Positions 26,573 to 37,628 are shown, numbered from the stretch's first letter. The stretch is DNA of 64,000 nt from Micromonospora sp. CCTCC AA 2012012 (GCF_040499845.1 NZ_CP159342.1:3038001-3102000), one strand, 5' to 3'. A program made the numbers and translations. Notes: a model not told the origin generated them from the letters alone.

Positions 26573-29500
26573 TCAGCTGACGTTGGCGGGGCCGAGGACG
26601 CTCTTCAGGTCGCCCATCAGGGCGGTGGTCGCGGCGACCCGGAACGGACCGAGGCGCAGGGTGGTGGTCTTGCCACCGTTGAGGAGCTTGACGTGCACCT
26701 CGGTGTCGCCGGGGTGCAGGACCAGGGTCTCCTTGAGCCGTTCCACCAGCGGCGGGGTGCAGCGGTGCACCGGGATGGTGAGGGTGACCGGCTTGTTCGC
26801 CGGGTTGCTGGCGACGTCCGGCATGGACATGTCCATCGCCATGATGCGCGGGGTGTCGTCCCGCCGGTCGACGCGTCCCTTGACCACCACGATGGCGTCC
26901 TCGGCGATGTACTGCCCGATCACCTCGTAGGTGTTCGGGAAGAAGAGCGTCTCCACCCCACCGGCCAGGTCCTCCAGGGTGGCCGACGCCCAGGCCCGGC
27001 CCTGCTTGGTGACCCGGCGCTGCACGCCGGAGAGGATGCCGGCCAGGGTGACCACCGCGCCGTCGGGCACGGTGCCCTCCTCCGACAGCGAGGCGATGGT
27101 GCAGTCCGCCGCCGCGCCGAGGACGTGCTCCAGACCGAAGAGCGGGTGGTCGGAGACGTAGAGGCCGAGCATCTCGCGCTCGAAGGCGAGCTTGTCGCGC
27201 TTGTCCCACTCGCTCTCGCCGATGACCGGCATGACGGTGGTGCTGCCGGTGTCCGCGTCGCCGAAGCCGGCGCCGAAGAGGTCGTACTGGCCGACGGCCT
27301 CCTTGCGCTTGACGTCCGCGTACGCGTCGATGGCGTCGGCGTGCACGGCGAGCAGCCCCTTGCGGGGGTGTCCCATCGAGTCGAACGCGCCGGCCTTGAT
27401 CAGCGATTCGATGGTCTTCTTGTTGCAGACCACCGCGTCCACCTTGGACAGGAAGTCGTAGAAGTCGGTGTAGTCGCCCTTCTCCTCGCGGCAGCGCATG
27501 ATCGAGGCGACCACGTTGGCGCCGACGTTGCGCACCGCGGCCAGGCCGAAGCGGATGTCCTTGCCGACCGGGGTGAACGGCCCGGCGGAGGTGTTCACAT
27601 CCGGTGGCAGCACCTGGATCCGCATCCGGCGACACTCGGACAGATAGAGCGCCATCTTGTCCTTGTCGTCACCGACGGAGGTGAGCAGCCCGGCCATGTA
27701 CTCGGCCGGGTAGTGCGCCTTGAGGTAGGCCGTCCAGTACGACACCAGCCCGTACGCGGCGGAGTGCGCCTTGTTGAAGGCGTAGCCGGCGAACGGGACC
27801 AGGACGTCCCACACCGCCTGGATCGCCTCGTCGGAGTAGCCGCGCTCCCGGCAGCCGTCCCGGAACGGGATGAACTCCTTGTCGAGGATCTCCTTCTTCT
27901 TCTTGCCCATCGCCCGGCGCAGCAGGTCCGCCTGACCCAGGGTGTAGCCGGCGAGGATCTGCGCGGCGCGCTGCACCTGCTCCTGGTAGACGATCAGGCC
28001 GTGGGTGGGGGCGAGGATCTCCCGCAGCGGCTCCTCCAGCTCCGGGTGGATCGGGGTGATCTCCTGGAGGCCGTTCTTGCGCAGCGCGTAGTTGGTGTGC
28101 GAGTCGACGCCCATCGGGCCGGGCCGGTAGAGCGCCAGCACGGCGGAGATGTCCTCGAAGTTGTCCGGCTTCATCAGCCGCAGCAGCGACCGCATCGGCC
28201 CGCCGTCGAGCTGGAACACGCCCAGGGTGTCGCCCCGGGCGAGCAGCTCGTAGGCGGCCGGGTCGTCCAGCGGCAGCGCCAGCAGGTCGAGCTGCTTGCC
28301 GTGGTTGAGCTGGATGTTCTTGACCGCGTCGTCGATGATCGTCAGGTTGCGCAGGCCGAGGAAGTCCATCTTCAACAGCCCGAGCGACTCGCACGTCGGG
28401 TAGTCGAACTGGGTGATGATCGCCCCGTCGGCGTCCCGGCGCATCAGCGGGATGTGCTCGATGATCGGCTCGGCGGACATGATGACGCCGGCGGCGTGCA
28501 CACCGGTCTGCCGGATCAGGCCCTCGATGCCCTTCGCGGTGTCGATCACCTTCCGCACGTCCGGGTCGGACTCGTAGAGGCCACGGATCTCACCGGCCTC
28601 GGCGTAGCGCGGGTGCTTCGGGTCGAAGATGCCGGTGAGCGGGATGTCCTTGCCCATCACCGCCGGCGGCATCGCCTTGGTGATCCGGTCCCCCACCGCG
28701 TACGGGTAACCCAGCACCCGGGCCGAGTCCTTGATGGCGGCCTTCGCCTTGATCGTGCCGAACGTCGCGATCTGCGCGACCTTGTCCTCGCCCCACTTCT
28801 CGGTGACGTACTTGATCACCTCACCGCGCCGACGCTCGTCGAAGTCGATGTCGACATCCGGCATCGAGACGCGCTCCGGGTTCAGGAACCGCTCGAAGAT
28901 CAGCCCGTGCGGGATCGGATCCAGGTCCGTGATGCCCAGGGCGTACGCGACGAGCGAGCCGGCGGCCGAACCACGGCCCGGACCCACCGCGATGCCCTGG
29001 CTCTTCGCCCACTGGATGAAGTCCGCCACCACGAGGAAGTACGACGGGAAACCCATCTGGTTGATGACGCCCAGCTCGTACTCCGCCTGGACCAGGTGCC
29101 CCTCCGGGATGCCACCCGGGTAGCGGCGGGCCAGCCCGGCGAAGGTCTCCTTGCGGAACCAGGACTCCTCGGTCTCCCCCTCCGGCACCGGGAAGCGCGG
29201 CATCAGGTTGTGGAACTCGAACATCCCGGTCGGGTCGACCTTCTCGGCGACCAGCAGGGTGTTGCGGCAGCCTTGCTGCCACAGCTCCGACGAGTCGACC
29301 GCCCGCATCTGCTCGGCGGACTTGATGAAGTAGCCGCCGCCCTCGAAGCGGAACCGGTTCGGGTCGTCGATGTTGCTGCCGGTCTGCACGCAGAGCAGCA
29401 CGTCGTGCGCGGTCGACTGCGCCTCGTGCGTGTAGTGCGAGTCGTTGGTGACCACCGGCGGGATGTCCAGCTTGCGGGCGATCTCGGTGAGCCCGTCGCG

Positions 29501-30103
29501 GACCCGGCGCTCGATGTCGAGCCCGTGGTCCATGATCTCCAGGAAGTAGTTCTCCTTGCCGAAGATGTCCTGGTAGCTCGCGGCGACCTTGAGCGCCTCG
29601 TCGAACTGACCGAGCCGCAGCCGGGTCTGCACCGCGCCGGACGGGCAGCCGGTGGTGGCCATGATGCCCTCGGCGTGCTCCGCGATCAGCTCCATGTCCA
29701 TCCGGGGCCACTTGACGTAGTGGCCCTCCATGGAGGCGCGCGAGTTGAGCGTGAAGAGGTTCTTCAGGCCCTGCGCGTTCCGCGCCCACATGGTCTTGTG
29801 GGTGATCGCTCCGTTACCGGAGACGTCGTCGCTCTTCTGCTCCGGCCGCCCCCACTTGACCCGCGCCTTGTGATAGCGCGACTCCGGCGCCACGTACGCC
29901 TCGACCCCCAGGATCGGGGTGACGCCGGCGGCCATGGCCTGCTTGTAGAAGTCGTTCGCGCCGTGCATGTTGCCGTGGTCGGTGATCGCCACGGCGGGCA
30001 TGCCGAGGCGGTTGGCCTCGGCGAAGAGGTCCTTGAGCCGGGCCGCCCCGTCGAGCATCGAGTACTCGGTGTGTACGTGCAGATGCGCGAACGAATCAGC
30101 CAT
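26573..30103 (-). CDS. dnaE: DNA polymerase III alpha subunit
   Basis: Replicative polymerase, 1176 residues, the usual length for actinobacterial DnaE1 without an intein. N-terminal PHP domain (residues about 5-280) keeps the metal motifs LHVHTEYS and ITDHGNMHG, so it may be a proofreading exonuclease as in mycobacteria. Polymerase core motif [15 protein letters not shown] near 415-430 holds the catalytic Asp residues; [17 protein letters not shown] near 375. Helix-hairpin-helix near 870-900 and an OB domain near 1000-1080 ([15 protein letters not shown]). A long open frame on the opposite strand is a codon-bias artefact. Confidence 0.98.
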   Translation of the reverse strand: MADSFAHLHVHTEYSMLDGAARLKDLFAEANRLGMPAVAITDHGNMHGANDFYKQAMAAGVTPILGVEAYVAPESRYHKARVKWGRPEQKSDDVSGNGAITHKTMWARNAQGLKNLFTLNSRASMEGHYVKWPRMDMELIAEHAEGIMATTGCPSGAVQTRLRLGQFDEALKVAASYQDIFGKENYFLEIMDHGLDIERRVRDGLTEIARKLDIPPVVTNDSHYTHEAQSTAHDVLLCVQTGSNIDDPNRFRFEGGGYFIKSAEQMRAVDSSELWQQGCRNTLLVAEKVDPTGMFEFHNLMPRFPVPEGETEESWFRKETFAGLARRYPGGIPEGHLVQAEYELGVINQMGFPSYFLVVADFIQWAKSQGIAVGPGRGSAAGSLVAYALGITDLDPIPHGLIFERFLNPERVSMPDVDIDFDERRRGEVIKYVTEKWGEDKVAQIATFGTIKAKAAIKDSARVLGYPYAVGDRITKAMPPAVMGKDIPLTGIFDPKHPRYAEAGEIRGLYESDPDVRKVIDTAKGIEGLIRQTGVHAAGVIMSAEPIIEHIPLMRRDADGAIITQFDYPTCESLGLLKMDFLGLRNLTIIDDAVKNIQLNHGKQLDLLALPLDDPAAYELLARGDTLGVFQLDGGPMRSLLRLMKPDNFEDISAVLALYRPGPMGVDSHTNYALRKNGLQEITPIHPELEEPLREILAPTHGLIVYQEQVQRAAQILAGYTLGQADLLRRAMGKKKKEILDKEFIPFRDGCRERGYSDEAIQAVWDVLVPFAGYAFNKAHSAAYGLVSYWTAYLKAHYPAEYMAGLLTSVGDDKDKMALYLSECRRMRIQVLPPDVNTSAGPFTPVGKDIRFGLAAVRNVGANVVASIMRCREEKGDYTDFYDFLSKVDAVVCNKKTIESLIKAGAFDSMGHPRKGLLAVHADAIDAYADVKRKEAVGQYDLFGAGFGDADTGSTTVMPVIGESEWDKRDKLAFEREMLGLYVSDHPLFGLEHVLGAAADCTIASLSEEGTVPDGAVVTLAGILSGVQRRVTKQGRAWASATLEDLAGGVETLFFPNTYEVIGQYIAEDAIVVVKGRVDRRDDTPRIMAMDMSMPDVASNPANKPVTLTIPVHRCTPPLVERLKETLVLHPGDTEVHVKLLNGGKTTTLRLGPFRVAATTALMGDLKSVLGPANVS

Positions 30104-30259
30104 GCGTGGCGCCCCCCGGCGACGTGGATCTTGGGCGGTCGGAGCCGACCGGCACCTACCCTACCGAGGTGATCTCGGCGGCTCCACCGTCCGCGCCGGA
30201 CGTGGCCCGGGTCTCTCGTCTCGTCACTCCGCGCAACGCGCCTACGCCAGAGATGCGAC

Positions 30260-30291
30260 GCGGGGCCCGCCACCGACGTGGCGGGCCCCGC
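30260..30291 (-). terminator. Terminator of the polymorphic-toxin locus
   Basis: A perfect 14-bp GC stem (30260-30273 with 30278-30291) and CGAC loop, 16 nt past the immunity gene stop and 156 nt before dnaE. Confidence 0.8.
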
Positions 30292-30307
30292 GCCTACTGC
30301 CGAACGG

Positions 30308-30568
30308 TCACTCGTATTCCCGAGCAATGAGGAGCATTTCGGCGAGGAACCGCCAGGTCAGCTTCAACGGAAACTCCTCACCATTGTTCCGAGCCCAGGA
30401 TTCGGCGCTGCGGGAAAATTCCCCCCACGCCCCGAGGAACGTCTCCAGACTACGGTTTTCCCAATTCTCGGGGTGGTCCGCCGAGTCAGCTGCGAGGGTG
30501 TCCACGAAGTCTGCGAAATCCAGGTGGTCCACCACCCTCGCGGCTAGCGCGTCAAGATCTTGTTCCAC
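30308..30568 (-). CDS. Candidate immunity protein for the RHS toxin (DUF7660-like)
   Basis: 86 residues, acidic, no signal peptide, so cytosolic. Core: LDFADFVDTLAADSADHPENWEN, LETFLGAWGEFSRS and RFLAEMLLIAREYE, which resembles the small DUF7660 family (my recognition, not tested). GTG at 30568 is preferred; a TTG at 30580 is possible. It overlaps the RHS 3' end by 17 nt on the same strand and is the last gene before a strong terminator. That position and size are those of cognate immunity genes in polymorphic-toxin loci. Role is inferred from context. Confidence 0.7.
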   Translation of the reverse strand: MEQDLDALAARVVDHLDFADFVDTLAADSADHPENWENRSLETFLGAWGEFSRSAESWARNNGEEFPLKLTWRFLAEMLLIAREYE

Positions 30569-33500
30569 GCCACCACACAACTTTACGCTCCGGCTTCTTC
30601 TGCAAAATGATGTCGATCCCGATGCCGTTTGTTTTTGTCGAGTAATGCTTTCGCCACAGTTCGGGGTAATCCGCCTTCTTCACCATCACGTACGGAATGT
30701 CGACGTTCCCCGCCAACTGGAACGCCGCAAGCCGGCGGTTGTCGAGCGTGAAGAGGTTACCTTCGTGCTCCAGCACGCGGATGGGCGGGATCGTGCCGGG
30801 GTCCACGGCTCCGCTCTTGAGGTCGCGCGCCAACTCGAACACCGAACCGGGCTTGTCGGAGAACCTGTTGCTGATGTTGTCCTGCGAGAAGCGCACCGCG
30901 AACGGGTCGATCGTGTCGCAGTTGTGCACGAGGACACTGGCATTGCCGGTGACCACGAAGTAGGTGTGGACGAACGAGACCGTCAAGTCCCGCATCACCT
31001 TCAGGCCGCTGAAATTGCGGACCTTCGCCACCGACACCAGGTCACCCGACGCCGTCCGCAACAACTCGGTCGGCTCAAGATCACCCGCCGGCACCCACCT
31101 GAGGCGACTCTCGCTCCAGAACGGGTGATGCTGCGTGGTCTTGAGGACGGAGAACGCGCCCTTCTCACCACGAACAGTGAGGTCGGTCAGCGCCTCGTCC
31201 CGGTTGACGTGCAGCCTCTCGACCGCCTGCACGCTGGTCAGCCCGGTGGCCGGATCCTGCGTGAGGACCTCGTCGCCCACGGCGACCCGGGCGATCGGAC
31301 GCGTGGTGCCGTCCCCCATGACCACCGGGGTGGTCGGATCGAAACTGTGCGTCGGGCACCCGTCCTTGGCGCGTGGAGTGCCACCACCGCCATTGCCGCC
31401 GGGCTTGCCCTTCGTCGCCGGCTTGGGTTCCTTGGTCACCGGCTTCGGGGTCTTCGGCGGAGGAGCGTTCCTCGCCGCGTCGCGGATCTCGTCCTTGAGC
31501 GCCTGCATCTCGCGGGCCTCGGCGGCCGGGTTGATCTTCGGCGCTATCCCGATCGGCGCCTTGCTGATCAGCGCCTTCGCCTTGTCACCGACCCACTGGA
31601 CGCCCTTCTTGCACCAGGATTTGATCTTGCAAGCCCAGTCGAGGACGGGTACGGCCGAGATTCCGGAGACGGCAGCGTTGGTCCACTGCCCCTCCTTGAT
31701 GTAGAGGCCGGCATTGATCCCGTCACACACCGCGCCCAGACCGGCGATGAACAGACCGCAGGCGTCCAGACTCTCGTGCGCACGCTGAGAGCCGCTCTTC
31801 TTCGGGAAGCCACTGCCGGTGGCGGTACGGGTGTCCTCGCCCTCGCCCTTGCCGTGCGTGCCTTCAATGAGGTTCTGGCAGGCGTAGCCCGCCACGCTGA
31901 CGCTGGGGTGGACACAGACGTCCAGCCCGTTGGCGGCCGGATTCGTGTACTCCGGAATGATCTCGCCGCTGGGATCGCTGTACGTCACCGGATTGTTGGC
32001 GGCATAGACGTACGCCGCCAACTGCTGTGGATTACCGGGTGAGTTGATCGGGTCCACCGAGATGAAGCGGCCGACCGTCGGGTCGTACTCCCGGGCGCCC
32101 AGGTGGGTCAGCCCGGTCGGGTCCTGGTAACCACCCAGGAAGCCCTGCTTGTTGGGCCAGGTCACGGCCCCGCCGCGCGGCGCGCCGTACGGAGTCTGAC
32201 GACGCTGGGTGACCGTCTGGTTCGTGTCGGTTCCGACGCTGACCTGCGCGGTTCCCTGGTGGTCGCCGGCCAGCCAGGTGATACCGGTGACCGTCCGCTG
32301 GGCGATCGTCTCGCCGTTGAACGAGTAGTACCGGGTGGCGTCCACCTGCCCGGTGCTTCCGTTCTTGCGCACCTCCTGATCGCCCAGGAACAGAGTGCTG
32401 CCGGTGGGGTCGGTGGCGATGAGCCGGTTCCCGTCGGCGTCATAGATGTAGGAATTCGCGCCGTTGCTGTCGGTCAGGGTGGCGAGGTGTCCGTCGACGT
32501 CCCAGGTCAGGTTCTGCTGGCCGTTGGGGCCGGGACGGGTCTTCGTGTTGCCCGCCTCGTCGTACGTGTACGCGCCGGTGGTCGTGCCGATGCTGTCGGT
32601 CCTGCTCCAGCCGTCGAGCCGGTGCGGCTGGGCCGCCCCCGCCGCCGGGTAGGAGTAGGAGGTGGTGACCGTTCCGGTCGGGGTGCCCCGCTCGGTCTGG
32701 GTCAGCCGGTTGCCGATGCGGCCCTTCGGATCGTCCGGCGCGCCGAACGACCATTGCTGCCAGTAGGGCGCGGGGCCACCGAGGTCGGTGTCGGCTTGCG
32801 GCTTGGCGGCACAGTCGAAGGACTTCGGGGTCCATGCCTCGGTGAGCCGGCGCTGGTGGTCGTACGTGAAGCACTGGGTGTCCCGCGGCCGGGCACCCGA
32901 GTTGTCGTCGATCTTGAGGATGTTGCCGCTGGCGTCGTAGTCGTAGAAGGTGTTCGTGATGTACGACGGAGCCGTCGAGCGCAGGATCGCGCTGCTCTTC
33001 ACCCGGCCCGTGCCGTCGTCGTACCGGTCCGTGGACTGGACGAACTTCGCCCCGGTCAGCGCCGTCGCCCGGGTGAGGGTGCTCAGTTCGTACAGGTTGG
33101 TGTAGCCGGACTGGATGGCGTAGTGGGTGGCGTCGCCGTAGTCGGTGGCGAGCTTGTCCGCCATCCCGTACGTCGAGTCGTACTCGTAGGTCAGGATCTC
33201 CTGCGCCAGGCCGCCGGCTGCCGGTAGCGTGACCGTGTTCGGTGATCCGTCTGCCCGGAAGCTGGCCTTCGATGCGAAGCTGCACGTCGTCGCCCCGACG
33301 CCACAGAACCCGGCCTGGGAGGCCGGTAGCGTCAGCTTCGTCTGCGTCGGCCGGTACTGCGCATCGACCGTGACGGTTTCCTTGCGGTATTCGTCGTTGC
33401 CGATCCAGCGGGATGCCGACCTGGTCAGGCCCTTCAACGGCAGGTCGTAGGTGTACTCGATGCGCTTCTGACCGGCGAGGCTGCCCTCCCGGACGGTGAG

Positions 33501-36500
33501 CAGCCGCCCGGCCCGGTCGTAGTTGTAGTAGAGATCCGGGGTGTCCGGCCGCGAGTCGGTCGACTTCTCCAGGTCCCCCAATGCGTTGTACTGGAGGGTC
33601 GCCGTGCCCTTGTCAGGGTCGGTCGAGGAGATCATCCGGCCCTGGATGTCGTAGTCGTAGGACCACGAGTTGCCCGAGGCGTCCTTGACGGTCGCCAGTT
33701 GTCCCACCGCGGAGTAGGTGTAACTGGTCTCGTCATAGGTGCCGGTGGCCGTGCGGCCGTGATACTGCCACAGCTTCTCGGTCCGGCCCTCGGCGTCGGT
33801 CCAGACGGTGGTGGCCGCCTCCCCCTGCGGTGGCTCCACGGTGACGTGGTCACCGTGATAGGTCATGGAGGTGCGTGCCTTCTCCACCTGGACACTGGCT
33901 TCGGAGACGAGCAGCAGGGAATGAAGCTCGCGGCCGGCGGTGTCGTACAGGGTGCGGGTCTGGCTCGGCACGTCCGCGTCGAGACCGGAGTACAACGTGG
34001 TGCCGGCCGTGCCGGTGGTGTAGTAGGCCGAGTTGGTCTTGTAGGTCCGACCCGCCGCGTCGTAGAACGTGTCCGTCAGGATCCGGCCGCCGCCGTACGC
34101 GGGTTCCTGGGTCTGCCGGGGCCGACCCAGCGCATCCAGCACGGCGTACGACGTGTCGTAGGTGCCGTTCGCGTTGAGCGACTGCGTCGTGATGGAGGAC
34201 GGTACGGTCTTCGACAACGTGTAGGTGTAGCTCATTGACGGAGCCGACGGGAAGGTCGCCTTTGCGCGGCCCGGCAACCAGACCGCCGAGTTCCGGCCCA
34301 TTGCGTCGTAGGTGTACTCCGTGACCCGCCCGTTCGTGTCGGTGCTCTTGAGCGGCACTCCGAGGACCGGATCCAGGTCCAGGGTGTCCGTCCAGAGCAA
34401 CGGGTTGGTCGTCACCACCTGGGTGACCGGGCCCCCGGTGGCCGGGGTGTACGCCTTGGTGGTCTTCTCCCCCGCGATGTCCGTGGACTCACGGACCCGA
34501 CCCAGGACGTCGTAGGTCATCGTGGACACCTGCTGGTACGAGCGGGTGCCGCCGGTGAACCCGTTGATCGTCTCGGTGGCGGTGAGCAACCCCTTGGTCG
34601 GCGCGGTGCCGTACGCCAGGGAGTCGTAGCTGAACCGGGTGTCCCCGGTGATCTGCTTCTCCGTCGTGGGCGACGTGGCGCAGGTGCCGGTCCAGCCGTT
34701 GATCCGCTTGACCGGAGTCAGCAGCCAGGCACCCGTGTTACGGATGTACTCGGTCTGCACGCACCGCTCATCGCCGGCCTTGGTGTCGTCGCCGCTCTCC
34801 TCGACCGTGGTGGGCATGCCGTAGCTGTCGAACGTGGTCGTCGACGCCGTGCGGCGCAGGCCGGTGTCCGTGGTCAGCCGGGTGCGGGTCACCCGGACGC
34901 GGGAGTACCGCGCCTCGGCGACGGGAGTACCGGCCCGGGTGGCCGTCGCCGGGTCGGAGCGCCACATCTCGTTCAGGGTGGCGGAGAGGATCGTCGATCC
35001 CAACCAGTTGACCGTCTCCCGGGGGGTGCCGGCGTAGTGGTCGTAGTCGTTCGTCGCCCCGCCCTCACGGCCCTGGACCTGGGTGGTGCGGGTGCCGCCC
35101 GCGGCCAGCTTGTCGCCGTACATGCCGCGGAAGTAGAGCGTCTCGCTCTTGGTCCGCTCGGCGCCCTCACCGTTGTAGGTGATGACCGTCGGATAGCCCC
35201 GCCACTGCGACCAGCTCTTCCGCTTGTCGGGGGCGAGCCCGGTGTCCTCGTCGTAGTGCCACAGCGGCTGGTTGCCGGTGTTCACGTACTCGTAGGCGGT
35301 ACGCAGCGGACGGGCTCCGCCGAGGTGGTCGATCTGCTGGACCTCGGTCACCACGTACTTGTGGAAGTAGTCGGTGACCGGGTCGGTGTAGCCCTGTGGC
35401 GTCCACTTGACCGGATAGCACCGGAGGGTGTTGCTGTCCAACGCGGTGGCGCTCGGCATGACACTGCCCACGACGCACTGGCGCGGGCTGTAGGTCACGA
35501 AGATCTCGCCACCGGTCTCGAGCCTGACGGAGTTGACCCGCCACCAGTTCATCGCCAGGGCCCAGTCACTGCCGGCGGCGTCGACCCGGTTCTGCATCTG
35601 GATGCCGGAGAAGGTCACCTCGGGCGCCGTGACCGTGGTGCCGTTGAGGCCACGGTGGGTGATGCCCTCCAGCCAGAGGCCGGCCCGGGTGCCGTCACCG
35701 GGGTCGGGGAAGCTGTGCCGGAAGGTCCACGAGTCCGCCGGCTGGTAGGACGAGGTCATCGCCTTCCACACGTTGGTGGTGATCACCGTGGTCCGCTTCG
35801 CCGACCAGAAGGTCGGGGAGACGTTCAGACACGGGTTGGTGGTGGCCAGGCACTCCTGGTCCCACGGGGTGTCCGGCCAGGTGGTGGCGTTCTTGGTGGT
35901 GCAGTTGGCCAGGCAGCGGTCGGAGTTGGTGAACTCGACCCGGGCCGGGACGTTCTCGATGTACGGGCTGGTGGCCGCGTACTCGTTGTTGTCCCGGTTG
36001 TCGCTGCCGTAGTCGATCCGGGTGAGATACGCGGCCCGGTCGTACACGACCGGCGTCGCGTACGACATGTTCTTGGCGTAGTAGCTGGTTTCCTTGGTCC
36101 ACCACAGCGACATGGTGTTGCCGTGGACGTCCTGGACGTAGTCCAGGTTCCACCGCCACGCCTGCTTCTTGCCGCCACAGTCGGAGGCCGCGAAGGTGGC
36201 GGCGTTGCACGGCTCGCCCGGGTTGTTGCCGTAGACCGGGACGGTGAGCACTGAATTGGTGACCGGACGACCCGTGGTCCAACCCGGCAGTTGGTGCCGG
36301 CCGAACCAGTACTGGGTGCCGTCGGTCGTGGTGACCTTCCAGTACTCGTTGTCGTTGTCGCCGTTGCTGTAGGCCGGGGTGGTCAGCAGCTCGACCTTCG
36401 AGCCGTCCTCGCGGCGCGGGTGCCACTTGCCGTCGCTGCCCTTGAGCAGTTCGGTGGACGACCCGTTCAGGGAGAGGATGGCGTTCTCCGGGCCCCAGCA

Positions 36501-37628
36501 GAGGTCACCGGTCTTGGTGCTGTTGTTCGCCCCCGTACTGGTCATGTCGTCGGCGCAGCCCTTGTACTGCCGCTCGATGAAGCCCGGCGAGTAGTCGAAG
36601 CCCTCCCCGAACGCGCCCGGCTGGTTGTTGGTGGCGGCCTGCCGACCGTCGACGGCCTGCGAGGAGTAGCCCAAACCCAGACTGGGCGAGGGACCACCGG
36701 GCCCGCCCGGCGTCCGCATCGGGTACGACCACTGGAAACCGCCGGTGGAGCCACCGTGGCTCCAGGAGGACGACGGCGCCAGGCTGGAGGCGGTGAAGTC
36801 GCCCGCCCCGCCCGACGGGCCACTGGTCGCCGCGACCAGCGTGCCGGTCAGCGCCGCCGTCGAGGCCAGCCCCAGCCGCTTGGCGTCCGTCGTCGACACC
36901 GCCGCCCGGATCGGGGCCGCCGCGACCGGCGCCGACACCGTCCGGTTGCGCACCTCGTTGCGGGACGCCAACGGGACCGGCTCGCAGCCCTTGGCGCCCG
37001 GCGTGGTCAGCGCGCACTCCGGCACCCGCACCAGCCGCAGCCGGGACGACCAGTCCGCGCCGTACGCCGAGGCGAACGCCGCGTAGTCCACGGCAACGTC
37101 GACCTGCCCCGGCGAGTTCACCCCGTCGGTGCGCCCCACCCGCAGCAGCACGCCGTTGATCCCCGCCGCCGCGGCCTTCGCCTTCGGCAGCACCTCCACC
37201 CGCACCGTGCCGGGTGCGGCCGTCGCGGTCCGCGCCGACGCCGAGGCCACCGGGCGTACCGTCACCGGCAGCGTGCCGGCGCGTACCCCCGTGGTGGCCG
37301 CCGACCGCGCGCCCGCGGCGGTGGTCAGGTCGACCTCGGCGGACCCGGCCGCCGGCCAGACCGGCGCCGGCCGCTTGACCTTTGCCGCTGCCTCTTCCGG
37401 TTGCGGTCCCGGCCTGGTGGCCTTGACCGGCTTGACGGGTACGGACTCGTAGCGTTGCGCCTCGAGCCGCTTGACCTGTGCGGCCTGCTGCGCCTGGGCG
37501 GGCACCTGACCACCCATCGTGCCCGCGAGCACCGCGAGCAGACCGGCGGCGAGAAGCCTGCGGCCCCCGCCGGACGCCGGTACGCGCCGCCCACGGCGTT
37601 GCGCCCGGCTGGTTCTGACTGTTCTCAC
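30552..37628 (-). CDS. Secreted RHS/YD-repeat polymorphic toxin with HINT protease and ParB-like C-terminal domain
   Basis: 2358 residues, GTG at 37628 (AGGAAG upstream). Sec signal peptide (about 1-47), a Pro/Ala-rich linker, a beta-rich shell region (YSSQAVDGRQAATNNQPGAF near 320), many YD repeats (about 1000-1840; e.g. YDIQGRMISSTDPDKGTATLQYNALG) and the RHS core end near 1845-1885 (AREYDPTVGRFISVDP, YVYAANNPVTYSDPSG). After a hydrophobic pre-toxin stretch (about 1950-2010) and a Pro/Lys linker comes a HINT domain (about 2088-2235; CPTHSFDPTTPVVMGDG, TTQHHPFW, TYFVVTGNASVLVHNC). The last about 120 residues carry a ParB-like motif, IRVLEHEGNLFTLDNRRLAAF. Predicted to be exported and cut to release a toxin tip into competitors. 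Confidence 0.88.
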   Translation of the reverse strand: MRTVRTSRAQRRGRRVPASGGGRRLLAAGLLAVLAGTMGGQVPAQAQQAAQVKRLEAQRYESVPVKPVKATRPGPQPEEAAAKVKRPAPVWPAAGSAEVDLTTAAGARSAATTGVRAGTLPVTVRPVASASARTATAAPGTVRVEVLPKAKAAAAGINGVLLRVGRTDGVNSPGQVDVAVDYAAFASAYGADWSSRLRLVRVPECALTTPGAKGCEPVPLASRNEVRNRTVSAPVAAAPIRAAVSTTDAKRLGLASTAALTGTLVAATSGPSGGAGDFTASSLAPSSSWSHGGSTGGFQWSYPMRTPGGPGGPSPSLGLGYSSQAVDGRQAATNNQPGAFGEGFDYSPGFIERQYKGCADDMTSTGANNSTKTGDLCWGPENAILSLNGSSTELLKGSDGKWHPRREDGSKVELLTTPAYSNGDNDNEYWKVTTTDGTQYWFGRHQLPGWTTGRPVTNSVLTVPVYGNNPGEPCNAATFAASDCGGKKQAWRWNLDYVQDVHGNTMSLWWTKETSYYAKNMSYATPVVYDRAAYLTRIDYGSDNRDNNEYAATSPYIENVPARVEFTNSDRCLANCTTKNATTWPDTPWDQECLATTNPCLNVSPTFWSAKRTTVITTNVWKAMTSSYQPADSWTFRHSFPDPGDGTRAGLWLEGITHRGLNGTTVTAPEVTFSGIQMQNRVDAAGSDWALAMNWWRVNSVRLETGGEIFVTYSPRQCVVGSVMPSATALDSNTLRCYPVKWTPQGYTDPVTDYFHKYVVTEVQQIDHLGGARPLRTAYEYVNTGNQPLWHYDEDTGLAPDKRKSWSQWRGYPTVITYNGEGAERTKSETLYFRGMYGDKLAAGGTRTTQVQGREGGATNDYDHYAGTPRETVNWLGSTILSATLNEMWRSDPATATRAGTPVAEARYSRVRVTRTRLTTDTGLRRTASTTTFDSYGMPTTVEESGDDTKAGDERCVQTEYIRNTGAWLLTPVKRINGWTGTCATSPTTEKQITGDTRFSYDSLAYGTAPTKGLLTATETINGFTGGTRSYQQVSTMTYDVLGRVRESTDIAGEKTTKAYTPATGGPVTQVVTTNPLLWTDTLDLDPVLGVPLKSTDTNGRVTEYTYDAMGRNSAVWLPGRAKATFPSAPSMSYTYTLSKTVPSSITTQSLNANGTYDTSYAVLDALGRPRQTQEPAYGGGRILTDTFYDAAGRTYKTNSAYYTTGTAGTTLYSGLDADVPSQTRTLYDTAGRELHSLLLVSEASVQVEKARTSMTYHGDHVTVEPPQGEAATTVWTDAEGRTEKLWQYHGRTATGTYDETSYTYSAVGQLATVKDASGNSWSYDYDIQGRMISSTDPDKGTATLQYNALGDLEKSTDSRPDTPDLYYNYDRAGRLLTVREGSLAGQKRIEYTYDLPLKGLTRSASRWIGNDEYRKETVTVDAQYRPTQTKLTLPASQAGFCGVGATTCSFASKASFRADGSPNTVTLPAAGGLAQEILTYEYDSTYGMADKLATDYGDATHYAIQSGYTNLYELSTLTRATALTGAKFVQSTDRYDDGTGRVKSSAILRSTAPSYITNTFYDYDASGNILKIDDNSGARPRDTQCFTYDHQRRLTEAWTPKSFDCAAKPQADTDLGGPAPYWQQWSFGAPDDPKGRIGNRLTQTERGTPTGTVTTSYSYPAAGAAQPHRLDGWSRTDSIGTTTGAYTYDEAGNTKTRPGPNGQQNLTWDVDGHLATLTDSNGANSYIYDADGNRLIATDPTGSTLFLGDQEVRKNGSTGQVDATRYYSFNGETIAQRTVTGITWLAGDHQGTAQVSVGTDTNQTVTQRRQTPYGAPRGGAVTWPNKQGFLGGYQDPTGLTHLGAREYDPTVGRFISVDPINSPGNPQQLAAYVYAANNPVTYSDPSGEIIPEYTNPAANGLDVCVHPSVSVAGYACQNLIEGTHGKGEGEDTRTATGSGFPKKSGSQRAHESLDACGLFIAGLGAVCDGINAGLYIKEGQWTNAAVSGISAVPVLDWACKIKSWCKKGVQWVGDKAKALISKAPIGIAPKINPAAEAREMQALKDEIRDAARNAPPPKTPKPVTKEPKPATKGKPGGNGGGGTPRAKDGCPTHSFDPTTPVVMGDGTTRPIARVAVGDEVLTQDPATGLTSVQAVERLHVNRDEALTDLTVRGEKGAFSVLKTTQHHPFWSESRLRWVPAGDLEPTELLRTASGDLVSVAKVRNFSGLKVMRDLTVSFVHTYFVVTGNASVLVHNCDTIDPFAVRFSQDNISNRFSDKPGSVFELARDLKSGAVDPGTIPPIRVLEHEGNLFTLDNRRLAAFQLAGNVDIPYVMVKKADYPELWRKHYSTKTNGIGIDIILQKKPERKVVWWRGTRS
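30555..31368 (-). other. HINT protease plus variable toxin tip of the RHS protein
   Basis: This segment encodes the HINT fold (about 30925-31368) and then the ParB-like tip (30555-30925). HINT signs are the leading Cys, the T-x-x-H type motif TTQHHPFW and the closing VLVHNC. The tip has the ParB/sulfiredoxin-like LDNRRLAAFQLAG helix pattern, which in ParB-type toxins is proposed to be a nuclease. Catalysis has not been shown for this family member. Confidence 0.65.

Noticed and set aside
26573..30103. Intein in DnaE
   Set aside because: Length of 1176 residues is normal and the motifs run on without interruption.
26546..30172. 1208-codon open frame on the plus strand
   Set aside because: Lies antisense to dnaE; Arg/His/Val-rich composition with no domain, typical of GC-rich shadow frames.
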